Below are positions 1-9,818 of a stretch of 35,999 bases of DNA, one piece after another. Origin of the DNA: Mangrovicoccus algicola (GTDB lineage Bacteria; Pseudomonadota; Alphaproteobacteria; Rhodobacterales; Rhodobacteraceae). The DNA is taken from assembly GCF_014903745.1 (NCBI RefSeq), contig NZ_JACVXA010000050.1:1-35999 (forward strand). The letters are read 5' to 3'. Under the pieces are notes generated by a model. The model made no database searches. It worked only from the letters and a program-made list of their open reading frames with translations, and was not told where the DNA came from. Both the position numbers and the translations under genes were made by a program. The number at the start of each line of letters is the position of its first letter. Position 1 is the first letter of the stretch.

Positions 1-1085
1 CCCTGCCGGCCGCGCCCGCCCCCTCGGCGGGACTGGAGGAGGCGCGGCGCTGGATGGCCGGGGCCGAGCGCCCGCTGGCCATCGCCGGGCTGGACGTGCT
101 GGCCGAACCGGGCGCGGCGGCGGCGGTCTCGGCCTTCTGCACCCGGCAGGGCGTGCCGCTGATCACCAGCTACAAGGCCAAGGGCGTGCTGGACGAGGCG
201 GATCCCCTGGCGCTTGGCGGGGCCGGGCTCTCGCCGCTGGCCGATGGCCTCCTGATGCCGCTGATCGGACGCGCAGACCTGGTCCTGTGCCTGGGCTATG
301 ACCCGGTGGAGATGCGGGCGGGCTGGCGCCACCCCTGGGATCCGGCCGTCACCCGCAGCATCGAGATCGCGCATCTGCGCAACGATCACGGGATGCATGC
401 GGCCGCAATCGAGATCACCGGCGGCATCGCCCCCGCCCTAGCCGCGCTCGAGGCGGATCAGCCGGCCCGTCCGCGCTGGCCGGACGGCGCGCCCGCCGCG
501 ACCCGCGCTGCGCTGGCCGCCGCCTTCCCCCGCGACGAGGCCTGGGGCCCCGCCGCCGTGATCGATACCTGCCGCCGGATGATGCCGCCCGAGACGCTGG
601 CGACTGCGGATTCGGGCGCGCACCGCATCCTGCTGTCGCAGATCTGGGCCTGTCCGGCGCCTGCCACGCTGTTCCAGTCCTCGGGCTTCTGCACCATGGG
701 CTGCGCGCTGCCGCTGGCGCTGGGGCTGAAGCTGGCCGCGCCCGAACGTCCGGTGATCGGCTTCATGGGCGATGCGGGCTTCCTGATGGTCGCGGGCGAG
801 CTGGCCACCGCGGCCGAGCGCGGACTGACCCCGGTTCTCGTGGTCTTCGCCGATGCCGAGCTGGCGCTGATCGAGATGAAGCAGCGCAGCCGCGGCCTGC
901 CCCGGCAGGGCGTCGATTTCGCCGCCCCCGACATCGCCGCCATCGCCCGCGGCTTCGGCGGGGCGGGCGAGACCGTCACCAGCCGCGCGGAACTGGAATC
1001 CGCGCTCGGCCGGGCCATGACGGCCGAGACATTCACCGTGATTTCCGCAGTCCTTCCGGGAGGAGCCTATGACGGACGCATCTAG
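1..1085 (+). CDS. Thiamine-diphosphate-dependent enzyme, C-terminal part (5' end outside window)
   Basis: The reading frame is open from base 3 to the TAG at 1083-1085, so the start lies upstream. The visible ~360 residues cover the central Rossmann-like domain and the C-terminal ThDP-binding domain of the acetolactate synthase/oxalyl-CoA decarboxylase superfamily. The diphosphate/Mg motif begins GDAGFL (bases 768 on). About 24 residues later, where the family usually has two Asn, the protein has Ala-Asp (FADAEL). Asp could still bind the metal, but the change argues against a plain acetolactate synthase. The last 17 bases overlap the CoA-transferase gene, so the two are translationally coupled. 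A ThDP enzyme beside a class III CoA-transferase suggests 2-oxo acid or acyl-CoA chemistry. The substrate cannot be read from the sequence, and the N-terminal domain with the catalytic Glu is missing. Confidence 0.85.
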   Translation, partial: LPAAPAPSAGLEEARRWMAGAERPLAIAGLDVLAEPGAAAAVSAFCTRQGVPLITSYKAKGVLDEADPLALGGAGLSPLADGLLMPLIGRADLVLCLGYDPVEMRAGWRHPWDPAVTRSIEIAHLRNDHGMHAAAIEITGGIAPALAALEADQPARPRWPDGAPAATRAALAAAFPRDEAWGPAAVIDTCRRMMPPETLATADSGAHRILLSQIWACPAPATLFQSSGFCTMGCALPLALGLKLAAPERPVIGFMGDAGFLMVAGELATAAERGLTPVLVVFADAELALIEMKQRSRGLPRQGVDFAAPDIAAIARGFGGAGETVTSRAELESALGRAMTAETFTVISAVLPGGAYDGRI

Positions 1086-2256
1086 GGGGGCGCTGGACGG
1101 GATCGTGGTGCTCGATCTCAGCCGGATCCTCGCCGGTCCCACCTGCACGCAACTGCTGGGCGATCTGGGCGCCACGGTCTGGAAGGTCGAGAACCCGGCC
1201 ACGGGCGGCGATGACACCCGCGCCTGGGGGCCGCCCTTCGTCGCCGATGCCGCGGGCGCGCCAAGCGACCTGAGCGCCTATTACCTCTGCGCCAACCGCA
1301 ACAAGTCCTCCATCGCGCTGGACCTGGGCAGCGATGAAGGCCGCGAGACCGCAAGACGGCTGGCCGCCCGCGCCGATGTGGTGATCGAGAACTGGAAACC
1401 GGGCAGCCTGGCCAAATACGGGCTGGGGCATGAACAGCTCTGCGCGCGCCATCCGGGGCTCGTCTATTGTTCCATCTCGGGCTACGGCCAGACCGGACCG
1501 AACCGCGACAAGCCGGGCTACGACCTGATGGCGCAGGGCTATGGCGGGATCATGAGCCTGACCGGCGAACCCGAGAGCCAGCCGATGAAGGTGGGCGTGG
1601 GCATCGCCGACGTGATGTGCGGCATGTACGCGACGATCGGCATCCTCGCCGCGCTGCGCCATCGCGACCGCACCGGCGAGGGCCAGCATGTCGATCTGAG
1701 CCTCGTCGACAGCCAGATGGCCTGGACCATCAACGAGGGCACCAACTACCTGCTGTCGGGGAAGATCCCCGAACGGCGCGGCAACCAGCATCCGAATATC
1801 GTCCCCTACGGCGTCTTCGCCGCCGCCGACGGCCACGTGATCGTCGCGGTCGGCAATGACGGGCAATTCGCGCGGTTCTGCGACGCCTTCGGCCTGTCCG
1901 GGCTGGAGACCGATCCGCGCTTTGCCACCAACCCGGCGCGGATCGAGCATCGCGACACGCTGGTGGCGCTGCTGGAGCCGGTGCTGGCCGCGGTCCCGGC
2001 GGCGGAGATCGTCGCGAGGCTGGAGGCCCGCAAGGTGCCTGCCGGGCCGATCCACGACATGGCGCAGGTCTTCGCCTCCGATCAGGCGGCGGCGCGCGGC
2101 ATGGTCGTGGAGATGGAGAGCCGCCACGGCCCGGTGCGGGTGATCGGCAATCCGCTGAAATTCTCGCGCACGCCGGTGCGCTATGCCAAGGCGCCGCCCT
2201 CCTGCGGCGAGGACAATGAAACAATCCTGGCCGCTCTGGGGGATCCGCCGCCCTGA
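1069..2256 (+). CDS. CaiB/BaiF (class III) CoA-transferase
   Basis: A 395-residue protein, full length for class III CoA-transferases, which move CoA between carboxylic acids through an Asp-linked anhydride. It opens with the family pattern LDGIVVLDLSRILAGP and the tract GDLGATVWKVENP. It also has ENWKPGSLAKYGLG (about 107-120) and SGYGQTGP (137-144). The likely catalytic Asp is D181 in VGVGIADVMCG. The C-terminal part has the usual swap-domain sequence ending near FSRTPVRY. The ATG lies inside the preceding ThDP gene and is preceded by GGAGGA at about the right distance. Succinate-, glutarate- or dicarboxylate-type acceptors are common in this subfamily, but specificity is not determined here. 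Confidence 0.92.
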   Translation: MTDASRGALDGIVVLDLSRILAGPTCTQLLGDLGATVWKVENPATGGDDTRAWGPPFVADAAGAPSDLSAYYLCANRNKSSIALDLGSDEGRETARRLAARADVVIENWKPGSLAKYGLGHEQLCARHPGLVYCSISGYGQTGPNRDKPGYDLMAQGYGGIMSLTGEPESQPMKVGVGIADVMCGMYATIGILAALRHRDRTGEGQHVDLSLVDSQMAWTINEGTNYLLSGKIPERRGNQHPNIVPYGVFAAADGHVIVAVGNDGQFARFCDAFGLSGLETDPRFATNPARIEHRDTLVALLEPVLAAVPAAEIVARLEARKVPAGPIHDMAQVFASDQAAARGMVVEMESRHGPVRVIGNPLKFSRTPVRYAKAPPSCGEDNETILAALGDPPP

Positions 2257-2278
2257 GGCCCGCGGATCCGGGGGTTTG

Positions 2279-2294
2279 CCGCCTGCTGCGGCGG
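2279..2294 (+). terminator. Hairpin after the CoA-transferase gene
   Basis: The arms CCGCC (2279-2283) and GGCGG (2290-2294) flank a six-base loop and are followed by TTCTGG. A second inverted repeat, GGATCCG (2241-2247) with CGGATCC (2263-2269), spans the stop codon. There is no real T run, so termination is only plausible. Confidence 0.35.
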
Positions 2295-2402
2295 TTCTGG
2301 ATAACGCGCGCTCACGCTTGCGTTGATCGCGGCCTTTGGCGCACACGCGCCTCGGCCCGGCGCCTATAGTCGGGGGGTCCGTGCCAGAACCCAGGAGCCC
2401 CC

Positions 2403-3755
2403 ATGACCCGCGACCTTTTCGGCAGCCCTGTCGATCTTTCCTCCGCCGAGGCCGTTGCCGCCTGGAACGCCATGTGCCGGGCCTTCCTCGCCCATGGCGC
2501 GGCCACGCCGGTGCATCTGGGCAAGGTCCTGGAGGCCGCCCCCGATTTCGCGCTGGGGCACGCGGTGCGCGGGCTGTTCTGCATGCTGCTGGGGCGGCGC
2601 GAGATGACCGAGGCGGCGGCCGCGGCGCACCGGACGGCCCTGGCCACGGAGCCGCCGGATGCGCGCAGCCGCGCCATGATCTCCGCGCTCGGGGCCATGC
2701 TGGCCCGCGACCCGGCGCGGGCCGCCGCCGGGCTGGAGGAGCTGCTGCGGTCCGATCCCGTCGACACGCTGGCGATGAAGCTGGGCCACGGGATCCGGTT
2801 CCTGACCGGCGACGCCGCGGGAATGCGCCTTTCGGTGGAGCGGGTCCTGCCCGCCCATGGGGCGGACCATCCCGGCCGCGGCTATGCGCTCGGCTGCCAT
2901 GCCTTCGCGCTGGAGGAGACCGGGGCCCATGACCTGGCCGAGGCGGCGGGCCGCGCCGCGATCGACCTGGCGGGCGACGATGCCTGGGGCCTGCATGCCA
3001 TCGCCCATGTCCATGACATGACCGGCCGCAGCGCCGAGGGGATCGCCCTGATCGACCGGCATCGCGCGGTCTGGGAGGGGGCGAACAACTTCCGCTATCA
3101 TGTCTGGTGGCACAAGGCGCTGCTGCATCTGGACCGGGGCGAGACCGCCACGGCGCTGGAGCTTTACGACCGGCGGATCCGCGCCGAGCGGACGGATGAC
3201 TATCGCGACATCGCCAATGCGACATCGCTGCTGATGCGGCTGGAACTGGACGGCGTGTCGGCCGGGACGCGCTGGGAGGAGCTGGCCGACCTGGCGGAGG
3301 CGCGCAGCGGCGACGGCTGCCTGGTCTTCGCCGACCTGCATTACATGCTGGCGCTGATCGGCGGGGAACGCGGCGCGGCGCAGGACAGGCTGCATGCAGG
3401 GCTGGCCCGCCGCGCGCGGCAGGCGGATCCGATGGCCGCGATCTGCGCCGATCCGGGCCTTGCCGCGGCGGAGGGGCTGGCCGCCTTCGGGGCGGGGCAG
3501 TACGCGCAGGCCGCGGCATGCCTCGAAAGCGCCCTGCCGCACCTGCCCGAGATCGGCGGCAGCCATGCCCAGCGGGACGTGTTCGAGAGGATCGCGGTCG
3601 ATGCCGCCCTGCGCGCCGGCCAGGCGGAGCGTGCCGCCTCGGTGCTGGCGCGCCGCCGCGCCCGCCGGGGCGGGTACGGGGACGGATTCGCCCTGTCGCG
3701 GCAGGACAGGCTGGAAAGGCTGCGGCAATCTGTCCGATCCGCCGCGATGCGCTAG
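2403..3755 (+). CDS. TTC38-like tetratricopeptide repeat protein
   Basis: A 450-residue soluble protein with no signal peptide. It is built of helical hairpins of TPR type and has the hallmark stretch of the TTC38 family: GCHAFALEETG (about 161-171), then WGLHAIAHVHDMTGR (about 198-212), then NNFRYHVWWHKALLHLD (about 227-243). The conserved His/Trp cluster suggests a buried functional site, but no reaction is established for bacterial members. AGGAG lies about eight bases before the ATG and supports the start. The next gene is only 65 bases downstream, so co-transcription with the OpgC-type acyltransferase is possible. Confidence 0.85.
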   Translation: MTRDLFGSPVDLSSAEAVAAWNAMCRAFLAHGAATPVHLGKVLEAAPDFALGHAVRGLFCMLLGRREMTEAAAAAHRTALATEPPDARSRAMISALGAMLARDPARAAAGLEELLRSDPVDTLAMKLGHGIRFLTGDAAGMRLSVERVLPAHGADHPGRGYALGCHAFALEETGAHDLAEAAGRAAIDLAGDDAWGLHAIAHVHDMTGRSAEGIALIDRHRAVWEGANNFRYHVWWHKALLHLDRGETATALELYDRRIRAERTDDYRDIANATSLLMRLELDGVSAGTRWEELADLAEARSGDGCLVFADLHYMLALIGGERGAAQDRLHAGLARRARQADPMAAICADPGLAAAEGLAAFGAGQYAQAAACLESALPHLPEIGGSHAQRDVFERIAVDAALRAGQAERAASVLARRRARRGGYGDGFALSRQDRLERLRQSVRSAAMR

Positions 3756-3820
3756 ATCCCCATTATGCCCGTCCCGTCCGGCCCCCCCCTGCCGGAACTC
3801 CTAGCCCGAAGTACCTGCCC

Positions 3821-5101
3821 ATGTTGCACGCCCCGCCCGTCGCGGCCCCTCCTGCCGGGAAACCGGATCATGCCCTGCCCGGCGCCGCCCGCGGGGCCCA
3901 GCCGGGCGGCGGCCGCGATCTCAGGCTCGATGTGTTCCGCGGCCTGGCGATGTTCATCATCCTGATCGCCCATACGCCCGACAACATCTGGACCCTGTGG
4001 ATCCCGGCCCGCTTCGGCTGGTCGGACGCGACCGAGATCTTCGTCTTCTGTTCGGGCATGGCCTCGGCCATCGCGTTCGGCCGGGTCTTCGAGCGGCGCG
4101 GCCTGGCCATGGGCACCGCCCGGGTCGGGTTCCGGCTGTGGCAGGTCTACTGGGCGCATGTCGGGCTGTTCGTCGCCCTGGCCGCGACGCTGGCCTGGCT
4201 GGATAATACCGGCTGGTTCGCGAAGGACTATATCGCCACGCTGAACCTGCACCCGTTCTTCCGCGATCCGCAGATGAACCTGCCCGCCTTCCTGACGCTG
4301 CACTACGTGCCCAACTATTTCGACATCCTGCCGATGTACCTTGTGGCGCTGGCGATGATGCCTGCCATCGTGGCGCTGCACCGGGTTCATGGCGCCCTGG
4401 CCCTGGCGGCGGTGCTGGCCATGTGGGCGGCGGCCCAGTTCGGGCTTTTCGCCTTCGGGGCCGAACCCTGGTCGGAGCGGCGCTGGTTCTTCAACCCCTT
4501 CGGCTGGCAGCTGATCTTCTTCACCGGCTTCGCCTTCATGGCGGGCTGGCTGCCGCGCCCCCCGGTCCGCCCGGCGCTGGTCTGGCTGGCGGCGCTGGTG
4601 GTGATCGCGACGGTGATCCCGGCCTATCACTGGGGACGGCTCCTGCCCGACATCCCCGCCGCCGAGATGACCGGATTCCAGCAGGCGCGGCTGTGGCTGC
4701 ACGAGACGACCGAACCGATGCGCGCGGCCATCGCGCCGCTGATCTTCAAGTCGAATTTCGGGCTGCTGCGCTATGTGCATTTCCTCGCCCTCGCCTACCT
4801 GGCCTGGGTGCTGGCGGGGGATCGCGGGCGGCGGCTGCTGCCGCGGGGCGACGGGCGGGCCGCGCGGATATGGGGCGCCGTGCTGGCGGCGATCATGAAG
4901 GTCGGGCAGCAGTCGCTGGCGATCTTCATCTTCTCGATGTGGTACGCGCAGGTGCAGGGGGTGTTCCTCGACCAGCTGGGGCGCAGCGGCTGGGCCTATG
5001 CGCTGGTCAACGTCACCGGCCTGCTGATGCTGGTCGCCATCGCCTATGGCGCGGGCTGGTTCAAGTCGCAGCCCTGGAAGACCCGCCGCAGCCCGGGCTG
5101 A
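3821..5101 (+). CDS. opgC: OpgC-family membrane acyltransferase
   Basis: A polytopic inner-membrane protein of 426 residues. After a Pro/Ala/Gly-rich N terminus comes RLDVFRGLAMFIILIAHTPDN, matching the start of OpgC proteins, which add succinyl groups to osmoregulated periplasmic glucans. FVFCSGMASAIAFGRVFERRG and about ten hydrophobic segments follow, with a further family-typical stretch near ILPMYLVALAMMP. The frame is open from 3518, but that part overlaps the TPR gene, so I place the start at the ATG at 3821. No glucan synthase genes (opgG/H) are adjacent, so the substrate is inferred from family only. Related acyltransferase-3 type enzymes modify other surface glycans. Confidence 0.82.
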   Translation: MLHAPPVAAPPAGKPDHALPGAARGAQPGGGRDLRLDVFRGLAMFIILIAHTPDNIWTLWIPARFGWSDATEIFVFCSGMASAIAFGRVFERRGLAMGTARVGFRLWQVYWAHVGLFVALAATLAWLDNTGWFAKDYIATLNLHPFFRDPQMNLPAFLTLHYVPNYFDILPMYLVALAMMPAIVALHRVHGALALAAVLAMWAAAQFGLFAFGAEPWSERRWFFNPFGWQLIFFTGFAFMAGWLPRPPVRPALVWLAALVVIATVIPAYHWGRLLPDIPAAEMTGFQQARLWLHETTEPMRAAIAPLIFKSNFGLLRYVHFLALAYLAWVLAGDRGRRLLPRGDGRAARIWGAVLAAIMKVGQQSLAIFIFSMWYAQVQGVFLDQLGRSGWAYALVNVTGLLMLVAIAYGAGWFKSQPWKTRRSPG

Positions 5102-5117
5102 TCCCCGCGCGGCGCGC

Positions 5118-6230
5118 TCAGGCGGTTTCGCCGCCGCCCGGGCGGAACCGTCCCGGCAGGGGCAGCCGCCATCCCGGCGCGACATGCCGCGCGGTTTCAT
5201 GCAGCCGCTCGCCGCTGCCCTGCCCGACGGCACGGCGGTGGCGCATCAGGAACAGCCGCCCCCAGCCGCGCCAGGCGCCGATGCTGGGGGCCGCCGGGTC
5301 GCAGGGGAACCGGTCGCGCCAATCCGGGGGCAGCGCGATGCCGCGCGCCTCCAGCTTCTCCAGCATCCAGACCAGGGGAATGTTCGACAGCGGCCGCGCC
5401 GCGTCCCGCCCCGAGAGCTGCCCGCCGATATCGCCATGGGTGCCGCGGAACCAGACCTGTTCGACGCGGCCCTGCCAGCCCTCGGGTTCCGACCACAGGA
5501 GCGGGGCGAAGGCGTCGCGTGTCTCGTTCAGCGCCAGCGCCTGATAGCCATGGGCGACATTGTGGCTGAGCTGGGGCGAGTGGAAGGCATGGCGCGGTTC
5601 GGTCAGGCGCCATAGCAGAGGCAGGCGCAGCCCCAGCGCCTTGACCGTGTCGAAGACGCCGACCATCTCCACCGGCGTGGCGGCATGGCAGAACCGCCGG
5701 GCGAAGCGCCGGGCCGCGACGCTTTGGGACTCCTCGCGGTAGTGGCGGTAGAGATCGCGGATGTTGCGCTCGGTCGCCGCGCGTGCCTTCAGCAGGCCCA
5801 GCCGGTCGATCACCCCCGCCAGCGACCGCACCGCGAAGGCCCCGCGCGAATAGCCCAGCAGGAAGATCCGGTCCCCGGGCCGGTAGCGCGAGGCCAGCCA
5901 GCCATAGGCACGCTGGATCTGGCGGTTGATCCCGACCCCGGCAATGACCTGCCAGGTCTCGCGCCACGATCCCCACTGGATGCCGGCCTCGTAATAGAGC
6001 CTGGGCCGCTCTTTCCAGGGCAGGTCCGACAGCAGCGTGTAGATCTGCCCGGCATTGGTGACCCGGTCGGGATGCAGCGTGGACAGAGTGCCGTCGAGGA
6101 TGACCACCAGATCCTGCGCCCCGCGCCCGCCGCGTCCCGGCAGCGAGGCCGCGGCGCGCCGCCTCTGCCGCAGGACCCGCGACAGCGACGGGTGGCAGAA
6201 CCGCAGGGGAAGATCGCGACAGGACACCAT
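5118..6230 (-). CDS. DUF2235 alpha/beta-hydrolase domain protein
   Basis: A 370-residue protein. The DUF2235 domain begins near residue 41 with LVVILDGTLSTL and carries the nucleophile elbow GYSRG, with Ser128 as presumed nucleophile. The later segments VEMVGVFDTVKALG and WFRGTHGDIGG are typical of the family. DUF2235 includes type VI secreted phospholipases (Tle1), but no VgrG, PAAR or immunity gene is adjacent, so the role is open. An upstream in-frame ATG at 6284 is possible. I prefer 6230 because the 18 extra codons include TTA, TTG, GTT and AAG, unlike the codon use here, and contain a palindrome that looks regulatory. The gene is convergent with opgC, 16 bases away, and divergent from valS. 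Confidence 0.8.
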   Translation of the reverse strand: MVSCRDLPLRFCHPSLSRVLRQRRRAAASLPGRGGRGAQDLVVILDGTLSTLHPDRVTNAGQIYTLLSDLPWKERPRLYYEAGIQWGSWRETWQVIAGVGINRQIQRAYGWLASRYRPGDRIFLLGYSRGAFAVRSLAGVIDRLGLLKARAATERNIRDLYRHYREESQSVAARRFARRFCHAATPVEMVGVFDTVKALGLRLPLLWRLTEPRHAFHSPQLSHNVAHGYQALALNETRDAFAPLLWSEPEGWQGRVEQVWFRGTHGDIGGQLSGRDAARPLSNIPLVWMLEKLEARGIALPPDWRDRFPCDPAAPSIGAWRGWGRLFLMRHRRAVGQGSGERLHETARHVAPGWRLPLPGRFRPGGGETA

Positions 6231-6256
6231 GCGGATACCATGCCCCGGATCCGGCT

Positions 6257-6271
6257 TAACCCGGGTTAACA
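6257..6271. promoter_or_regulatory. Perfect palindrome TTAACCCGGGTTAA between the DUF2235 gene and valS
   Basis: A 14-base perfect palindrome followed by C, giving TTAA-N6-TTAAC. It sits in an unusually AT-containing patch of the divergent intergenic region. The spacing resembles, but is one base shorter than, the CtrA box TTAA-N7-TTAAC of alphaproteobacteria. It could serve either gene. Its function is an inference. Confidence 0.35.
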
Positions 6272-6391
6272 ACCGCGTGTCCATCTTCGGAACAGGTTTC
6301 GCGCAGGTAAAGGACGGCCCTCGCGGATCCCGCCCTTCCCCTCGCGCCTGCCCTCCGCTAAACCGCCCCTCGACTGCTGAGGACCGATCTG

Positions 6392-9300
6392 ATGACGATG
6401 GACAAGAAATTCGACGCCGCCGAGGCCGAGGCCCGCCTCTACGAGGCCTGGGAAGCGGCCGGAAGCTTCCGCGCCGGGGCGAATGCCAAGCCCGGCGCCG
6501 AGACCTTCTGCATCATGATCCCGCCGCCCAACGTGACGGGCAGCCTGCATATGGGCCATGCCTTCAACAACACGCTGCAGGACATCCTCGTGCGCTGGCA
6601 CCGGATGCAGGGCCATGACACGCTGTGGCAGCCGGGCACCGACCATGCGGGCATCGCCACGCAGATGGTCACCGAACGCGAGATGGCCGCCAATGGCGAG
6701 CCCACCCGCACGGAGATGGGCCGCGACGCCTTCCTCGACCGGGTCTGGCAGCAGAAGGTGAAATCCCGCGGCACGATCATCGGTCAGCTGAAGCGCCTGG
6801 GCGCCTCCTGCGACTGGTCGCGCGAGGCCTTCACCATGGGCGGCGCCGAGGGCGACCCCGAGGCCGGCAAGGGCGCGCCGAATTTCCACGACGCGGTGAT
6901 CCGCGTCTTCGTCGACCTGCATGAAAAGGGCTGCATCTACCGCGGCAAGCGGCTGGTGAACTGGGACCCCCATTTCGAGACCGCGATCTCCGACCTCGAG
7001 GTGGAGAATGTCGAGGTCCAGGGCCATATGTGGCACTTCAGGTACCCGCTGGCCGATGGCGTCACCTACGAATACGTGGAGAAGGACGAGGACGGCAACG
7101 TCACCTTCCGCGAGATGCGCGACTACATCTCCATCGCCACGACCCGCCCCGAGACCATGCTGGGCGACGGCGCCGTGGCCGTTCACCCCTCGGATGAGCG
7201 CTATGCGCCGATCGTCGGCAAGATGTGCGAGATCCCGGTGGGCCCGAAGGAACATCGCCGCCTGATCCCGATCATCACCGACGAATACCCCGATCCCGCC
7301 TTCGGGTCGGGCGCGGTGAAGATCACCGGCGCGCATGACTTCAACGACTACCAGGTGGCGCGGCGCAACGGCATCCCGCTTTACCGGCTGATGGACACCA
7401 AGGGCCGGATGCGCGCCGACGGGGCGCCCTATGCGGATGCCGCGGCCGCCGCCCGGGCGATCACCGGCGGCAAGGAGGCTTCGGAATCCGAGGTCGACGC
7501 GCTGAACCTGGTGCCCGACGCGCTGCGCGGTCTCGACCGGATGGAGGCGCGCAAGGCCGTGGTCGAGCAGATCACCGCCGAGGGCCTGGCGGTGATGACC
7601 GTCAAGACCGACCCGCGCCTGGGCAAGGCCGCGAAGAAGAAGCCCCTGGCCCCCGAGGAGGGCGGCGAGGATCGTTCCGAGGAAGACCAGCTGGTGCCGC
7701 TGGTCGAATCCAAGCTGATCACCCAGCCCTTCGGCGACCGCTCGAAGGTCGTGATCGAGCCGATGCTGACCGACCAGTGGTTCGTCGATGCCGCCAAGAT
7801 CGTCGGCCCCGCGCTGGAGGCCGTCCGCAACGGCACGACGAAGATCCTGCCCGAGCGCGACGAGAAGGTCTATTTCCACTGGCTGGAGAATATCGAGCCC
7901 TGGTGCATCTCGCGCCAGCTGTGGTGGGGCCATCAGATCCCGGTCTGGTACGGCCCGCGGATCGAGACCGTGGACGGGGTCGAGACGCTGAATTTCGACC
8001 CCGGCACGCTGGTGCGCTTCGTGGCGAAGGACGATGCCGAGGCCCGCGCCAAGGCCGCGGAATTCTACGGCGAGAGCCTCGACAAGCTGCAGGTGCTGAA
8101 AAGCTTCACCCGCGACGGCGATGCCGCGGCCGATCCGCTGCGCGCCGCCGTCAGCGCGATCGAGCGCGGCGAATTCGACCCCGAGGGGCGCATCCCCCTG
8201 GTGCGCGATCCCGACGTGCTGGACACCTGGTTCTCCTCCGGCCTCTGGCCGATCGGCACGCTGGGCTGGCCCGAGGAAACGCCGGAACTGGCGAAATACT
8301 TCCCCACCAACGTGCTGGTCACCGGCTTCGACATCATCTTCTTCTGGGTCGCCCGGATGATGATGATGCAATATGCCGTGGTGGGCGACCGGCCCTTCGA
8401 CACCGTCTATGTCCATGCGCTCGTGCGCGACGAGAAGGGCAAGAAGATGTCGAAATCGCTCGGCAACGTGCTCGACCCGCTGGACCTGATCGACGAATAC
8501 GGCGCCGATGCGGTGCGCTTCACCCTCTCGGCCATGGCCGCGATGGGCCGCGACCTGAAACTCTCGACCCAGCGCATCGCGGGCTACCGCAATTTCGGCA
8601 CCAAGCTGTGGAACGCCACCCGCTTCGCCGAGATGAACGAGGTCTATGCCCATTACGATCCGGCCCTGGGCCACGGCGCGCCGCAGGCGACCGCCAATGC
8701 CTGGATCCTGGGCGAGACCGCGCGGGTCCGCGAGGAGGTCGATGCCGCGCTGGGGGGGTTCCGCTTCAACGACGCGGCCAATGCGCTCTATGCCTTCGTC
8801 TGGGGCAAGGTCTGCGACTGGTACGTGGAATTCGCCAAGCCGCTCTTCGACAGCGGCGACGCGGCGGTGATCGCCGAGACGCGCCAGACCATGGGCTGGG
8901 TGCTCGACCAGTCGATGATCCTGCTGCATCCGTTCATGCCCTTCATCACCGAGGAGCTCTGGGGCAAGACCGCGGCGCGCGACGGGATGCTGGTCCATGC
9001 CGGCTGGCCCGGTTACACCGCCGCCGCCCTCGCCTCGGCCGAGGCCGACCGGGAAATGGGCTGGGTCATCGGGCTGATCGAGGAAATCCGCTCGGTCCGC
9101 GCGCAGATGCATGTGCCGGTCGGGCTGAAGATGCCGCTGCTGCTCATCGACCTGGATGCGGCGGGCCGCGCCGCCTGGGACCGCAACGAGGCGCTGATCC
9201 GTCGCCTCGGCCGGATCGAGAGCCTTTCCGAAGTGGCGGAACTGCCCAAGGGCGCCGTCACCCTGCCGGTGGAGGGCGGGGTCTTCGGCCTGCCGCTGGC

Positions 9301-9520
9301 GGGCTATATCGACATCGCCGAGGAACAGGCGCGGCTGGCCAAGTCGCTGGCCAAGCTGGAGAAGGAGGAGAAGGGCATCGCCGGCCGGCTGAAGAACCCC
9401 GCCTTCGTCGCCTCCGCCCCGCCCGAGGTCGTGGAGGAAAGCCGCGAGCGCGCCGCGCAGATCGCCGAGGAGGCGGGCAAGCTGCGCGCCGCGCTGGACC
9501 GCCTGGCCGCGCTCGCCTGA
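6392..9520 (+). CDS. valS: Valine--tRNA ligase
   Basis: A class Ia aminoacyl-tRNA synthetase that charges tRNA-Val, 1042 residues and full length. The HIGH-type signature is HMGH (53-56) within [15 protein letters not shown], and KMSKS is at 685-689 within [16 protein letters not shown]. The editing (CP1) domain lies between and includes [15 protein letters not shown] charged insert near 405-432 ([20 protein letters not shown]) makes it longer than the E. coli enzyme. The C-terminal ~65 residues form the usual ValS coiled coil ([15 protein letters not shown] onward). TGAGGA lies eight bases before the ATG at 6392 and supports that start over the ATG at 6398. Two strong hairpins follow the stop codon. 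Confidence 0.98.
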   Translation: MTMDKKFDAAEAEARLYEAWEAAGSFRAGANAKPGAETFCIMIPPPNVTGSLHMGHAFNNTLQDILVRWHRMQGHDTLWQPGTDHAGIATQMVTEREMAANGEPTRTEMGRDAFLDRVWQQKVKSRGTIIGQLKRLGASCDWSREAFTMGGAEGDPEAGKGAPNFHDAVIRVFVDLHEKGCIYRGKRLVNWDPHFETAISDLEVENVEVQGHMWHFRYPLADGVTYEYVEKDEDGNVTFREMRDYISIATTRPETMLGDGAVAVHPSDERYAPIVGKMCEIPVGPKEHRRLIPIITDEYPDPAFGSGAVKITGAHDFNDYQVARRNGIPLYRLMDTKGRMRADGAPYADAAAAARAITGGKEASESEVDALNLVPDALRGLDRMEARKAVVEQITAEGLAVMTVKTDPRLGKAAKKKPLAPEEGGEDRSEEDQLVPLVESKLITQPFGDRSKVVIEPMLTDQWFVDAAKIVGPALEAVRNGTTKILPERDEKVYFHWLENIEPWCISRQLWWGHQIPVWYGPRIETVDGVETLNFDPGTLVRFVAKDDAEARAKAAEFYGESLDKLQVLKSFTRDGDAAADPLRAAVSAIERGEFDPEGRIPLVRDPDVLDTWFSSGLWPIGTLGWPEETPELAKYFPTNVLVTGFDIIFFWVARMMMMQYAVVGDRPFDTVYVHALVRDEKGKKMSKSLGNVLDPLDLIDEYGADAVRFTLSAMAAMGRDLKLSTQRIAGYRNFGTKLWNATRFAEMNEVYAHYDPALGHGAPQATANAWILGETARVREEVDAALGGFRFNDAANALYAFVWGKVCDWYVEFAKPLFDSGDAAVIAETRQTMGWVLDQSMILLHPFMPFITEELWGKTAARDGMLVHAGWPGYTAAALASAEADREMGWVIGLIEEIRSVRAQMHVPVGLKMPLLLIDLDAAGRAAWDRNEALIRRLGRIESLSEVAELPKGAVTLPVEGGVFGLPLAGYIDIAEEQARLAKSLAKLEKEEKGIAGRLKNPAFVASAPPEVVEESRERAAQIAEEAGKLRAALDRLAALA

Positions 9521-9525
9521 CCTGC

Positions 9526-9543
9526 CCGGCCGCCTGCGGCCGG
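9526..9543 (+). terminator. GC hairpin directly after valS
   Basis: CCGGCCGC (9526-9533) and GCGGCCGG (9536-9543) form a tight stem six bases after the valS stop codon. There is no T tract. Confidence 0.4.
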
Positions 9544-9552
9544 ATGACGTCC

Positions 9553-9578
9553 GGGCGGCCTCCTCGGGGAGGCCGCCC
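9553..9578 (+). terminator. 11-bp perfect stem-loop after valS
   Basis: GGGCGGCCTCC (9553-9563) pairs perfectly with GGAGGCCGCCC (9568-9578) around the tetraloop TCGG. It is followed by CCATCCCTTCCC rather than a T run. It is probably the main 3' end signal or an RNA-stabilising structure for valS mRNA. Confidence 0.5.
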
Positions 9579-9818
9579 CATCCCTTCCCGGCCATGGGCC
9601 GCGCTTCCGCCCCGCCCTGCGCGCCGATCCGCGCATCGCGCGGGCGGCCAGCCCCCGACGCCCTGCCCGCCCACCATCGCGCCCTCTGCCCCGGGCTGCC
9701 GCCCTCCCGGCGATCCGGCAGACCGCCCGTCCCGCGGCACGCCCGCCTCTGCCGCCATCCGGATCCCTGCGGGACCGGCTGCCACGGGCGCCCCCCGGGC
9801 CCGCAGGGACCGCGCCCG
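9579..9818. other. Non-coding spacer between valS and truA
   Basis: The whole valS-truA gap is 381 bases (9521-9901). Apart from the three hairpins listed separately, I see no gene here. Open frames through it are low-complexity Pro/Arg/Ala-rich artefacts of the base composition. No tRNA cloverleaf was recognised. Confidence 0.6.

Noticed and set aside
2365-2370. TATAGT as a -10 element for the TPR gene
   Set aside because: No acceptable -35 at 16-18 bases; the nearest TTGGCG is 23 bases away.
1033-3519. 828-codon minus-strand frame
   Set aside because: Antisense to the CoA-transferase and TPR genes, with Arg/Pro-rich low-complexity sequence.
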